From Rickettsiales bacterium (lineage in GTDB: Bacteria > Pseudomonadota > Alphaproteobacteria > Rs-D84), in the NCBI GenBank assembly GCA_031263295.1, contig JAISGC010000015.1, positions 1 to 13,469 of the forward strand: a stretch of DNA of 13,469 nucleotides, in the 5' to 3' direction. Below the pieces are notes generated by a model, which ran no database searches, was not told the DNA's origin, and saw only the letters and a list, made by a program, of their open reading frames with translations. Within the stretch, counting starts at the first letter, position 1, and each line of letters opens with the position of its first letter. The position numbers and the translations under genes are program-made. Positions 12,658 to 13,469 of this stretch are shown in pieces.

Positions 12658-12686
12658 AGTATATCATAAATTGAGATTGAAAGCAA
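12658..12686 (-). promoter_or_regulatory. Late-operon promoter (sigma70-like)
   Basis: Minus strand: TTGCTT (12681-12686), 17 nt spacer, TATACT (12658-12663). The expected start is near 12651. It reads toward the hydrolase gene and the whole structural operon, with an intrinsic terminator in the leader. Confidence 0.65.
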
Positions 12687-12691
12687 GGGCT

Positions 12692-12787
12692 TTTTAATGA
12701 CTAATGACTAATAACTAATGTCTAATTTCTAATGAGCGGCATTTTATTAGTAATTAGTCATTAGTTATTAGTCATTAGTCATTAAAA
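12692..12787. repeat. Heptamer-armed hairpin D between divergent promoters
   Basis: The left arm is built of TAATGAC-TAATGAC-TAATAAC-TAATGTC-TAATTTC-TAATGA. The right arm is the complement with two or three mismatches, giving a stem of about 40 bp around a short apex (GAGCGGCATTTTATT). It fills nearly all of the space between the minus-strand promoter at 12658-12686 and the plus-strand promoter at 12793-12821. Confidence 0.93.
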
Positions 12788-12792
12788 TTATC

Positions 12793-12821
12793 TTGCTCCT
12801 ACCTTTCAGAAAATATATAAT
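12793..12821 (+). promoter_or_regulatory. Strong sigma70-like promoter of a short RNA
   Basis: TTGCTC (12793-12798), 17 nt spacer, TATAAT (12816-12821, full consensus). No convincing coding region follows before the terminator at 12920-12940, so it most likely drives a small RNA. Confidence 0.7.
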
Positions 12822-12827
12822 AGGTAA

Positions 12828-12940
12828 GAACCAAGTTGGGAAACTTGCGTTCGGGCTGTCGAAAGCTCTTATCAAAGCGGCGCGTCTTATCGCGTCGTCA
12901 TCCGCGCGCAAAATCTTTGCGGCCCGTGGGCCGTTTTTTT
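12828..12940 (+). ncRNA. Candidate small RNA, about 113 nt
   Basis: Expected to begin about 7 nt after the perfect TATAAT and to end in the T run of an intrinsic terminator (12920-12940). It contains a clean 5' hairpin CAAGTTGGGAAACTTG and a GC-rich middle part that can pair (GGCGCG/CGCGTC, GCGCG/CGCGC). It does not match SRP, 6S, tmRNA, RNase P or tRNA as far as I can judge. A 71-codon frame through it has no good start signal. It is divergent from the phage late promoter. Function unknown. Confidence 0.5.
12920..12940 (+). terminator. Intrinsic terminator of the short RNA
   Basis: CGGCCC-GT-GGGCCG (12920-12933) followed by seven T's (12934-12940). The strongest terminator in the window on the plus strand. 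The rest of the stretch to 13052 has no gene; it holds an imperfect inverted repeat CCGTAT/ATACGG at about 12968-12989 and otherwise nothing I recognise. Confidence 0.85.
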
Positions 12941-13052
12941 GCGCGCCAACCCTGCTATGGTCGGGGGGCCGTATTGCGCAAGCCATACGGAATCATTCTT
13001 TGATATGATTTTCGAACCCGCCCGACCCTTTAACAATTTTCCCGACGAATGT

Positions 13053-13107
13053 ATGCCTTCCGCGCGGTGTTCTCCTCCAAAGGAGGGGAACACCCGCTGG
13101 AAGGCAT
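13053..13107 (+). promoter_or_regulatory. Long 5'-leader hairpin of the secreted-protein gene
   Basis: ATGCCTTCC (13053-13061) pairs with GGAAGGCAT (13099-13107). The inner stem GTGTTCTCCTCC pairs with GGAGGGGAACAC (one bulge-like mismatch) around an AAA loop, with unpaired GCGCG/CCGCT between the stems. It ends 29 nt before the ATG at 13137. The CTCCTCC strand is complementary to Shine-Dalgarno sequences, so an alternative pairing with the GGGAG ribosome binding site downstream is possible. Confidence 0.75.
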
Positions 13108-13136
13108 CGCGTAAAAAACAAAACAGGGAGAAAAAA

Positions 13137-13469
13137 ATGAAAAAGATTTTGATATTGCTCGCGCTCGCGGCGACGACGGCGCCCGCCGCGAAGCTGTGCG
13201 TAAGAGAAGTATCCGGGCCTCGCTCGGTGAACACCGGCAACAAGCTCTGGGCCTGGGGCCCGGGATGCAAAACTCCCGGCGGAGGCTCGCTGGACCAGAT
13301 TAAATATGCCGCGGAAAGCGCCGGGACGACCCCCGCCGGACTTTGCGGCAACAACATTTTTGTCGGCGGCATAGGAATCTGTTCGACAAGTTATTACTGG
13401 GACGGCGCTAATCCCATGCTTGACGATGGCGGCGAGTGGTGCTGGTGCAAAACGACATATCCGATAACC
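13137..13469 (+). CDS. Secreted Cys-rich protein, 3' end beyond the window
   Basis: ATG at 13137 has AGGGAG upstream; 111 codons are open to the window edge. The N-terminus MKKILILLALAATTAPAA is a signal peptide with likely cleavage after Ala18. The mature part has seven Cys among 93 residues and low-complexity Gly-rich stretches (CKTPGGGSLDQ, FVGGIGICSTS), ending at the window with GGEWCWCKTTYPIT. The WCWCK block resembles, from memory, a large family of secreted Cys-rich proteins in uncultured gut alphaproteobacteria; the function of that family is unknown. Codon use is host-like. The gene has a long leader hairpin and lies outside the phage operon, so the prophage boundary is probably to its left. 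Confidence 0.7.
   Translation, partial: MKKILILLALAATTAPAAKLCVREVSGPRSVNTGNKLWAWGPGCKTPGGGSLDQIKYAAESAGTTPAGLCGNNIFVGGIGICSTSYYWDGANPMLDDGGEWCWCKTTYPIT

Noticed and set aside
12955..12995. Inverted repeat near 12968-12989 as an integron attC or tRNA-like site.
   Set aside because: No attC core sequences or cloverleaf can be drawn, and no integrase is visible.
12887..13372. A 161-codon minus-strand frame across the right control region.
   Set aside because: It runs through the short-RNA terminator and the leader hairpin, and opposes a gene with a signal peptide and good ribosome binding site.
13137..13469. Secreted Cys-rich gene as a target of a diversity-generating retroelement.
   Set aside because: No reverse transcriptase and no template repeat are present in the window.

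Overview
The window looks like chromosomal or prophage DNA of an uncultured alphaproteobacterium. The evidence is a DnaB of the alphaproteobacterial chromosomal type, a GC-rich third-position codon habit in most genes, and a secreted Cys-rich protein at the right edge that resembles multi-copy families I recall from uncultured gut alphaproteobacteria. The host assignment is tentative. No tRNA, rRNA, integrase, transposase, reverse transcriptase or CRISPR array is visible.

Most of the window (about 4.9-12.7 kb) is the minus-strand late region of a podovirus-like prophage, read right to left: SleB-type cell-wall hydrolase, small membrane protein, scaffold, unknown four-helix membrane protein, major capsid protein, small head-associated protein, tail tubular protein A, tail nozzle (tubular B), coiled-coil protein, GH24 lysozyme, then the ATPase half of the large terminase (TerL). 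The order scaffold-capsid-TTA-TTB-lysozyme-TerL resembles T7-like phages. Portal, tail fibre, integrase and most internal virion proteins are absent.

The TerL gene is cut in two. Its ATPase half ends at 4924 and its nuclease-side half resumes at 284 on the same strand. The 4.6 kb between them holds dnaB, a tandem-HTH regulator with a degenerate LexA/S24-like domain, and an unknown gene, all on the plus strand. It also holds an AT-rich minus-strand operon of a 55-residue protein overlapping a ClpP-like (SDH-type) serine protease. The upstream TerL half meets a stop at the junction, and the downstream half begins with an ATG behind a Shine-Dalgarno sequence.

The gaps between genes are unusually structured. 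Three copies of a ~195 bp mosaic palindrome, built from six ~75 nt units with compensatory stem changes, lie 3-15 nt after stop codons. Three hairpins have arms made of tandem hexamers and share the apical motif GGAACTTG or a variant of it. A fourth has heptamer arms and sits exactly between two divergent sigma70-like promoters. A further composite palindrome lies near 12 kb.

The control region at 12.58-12.95 kb appears to run the late operon. A minus-strand promoter is followed after about 40 nt by an intrinsic terminator, as in lambda pR'-tR'. A divergent promoter drives a short RNA that ends at a strong terminator. The membrane-protein gene between scaffold and capsid has its own promoter and terminator, which is the definition of a phage moron.
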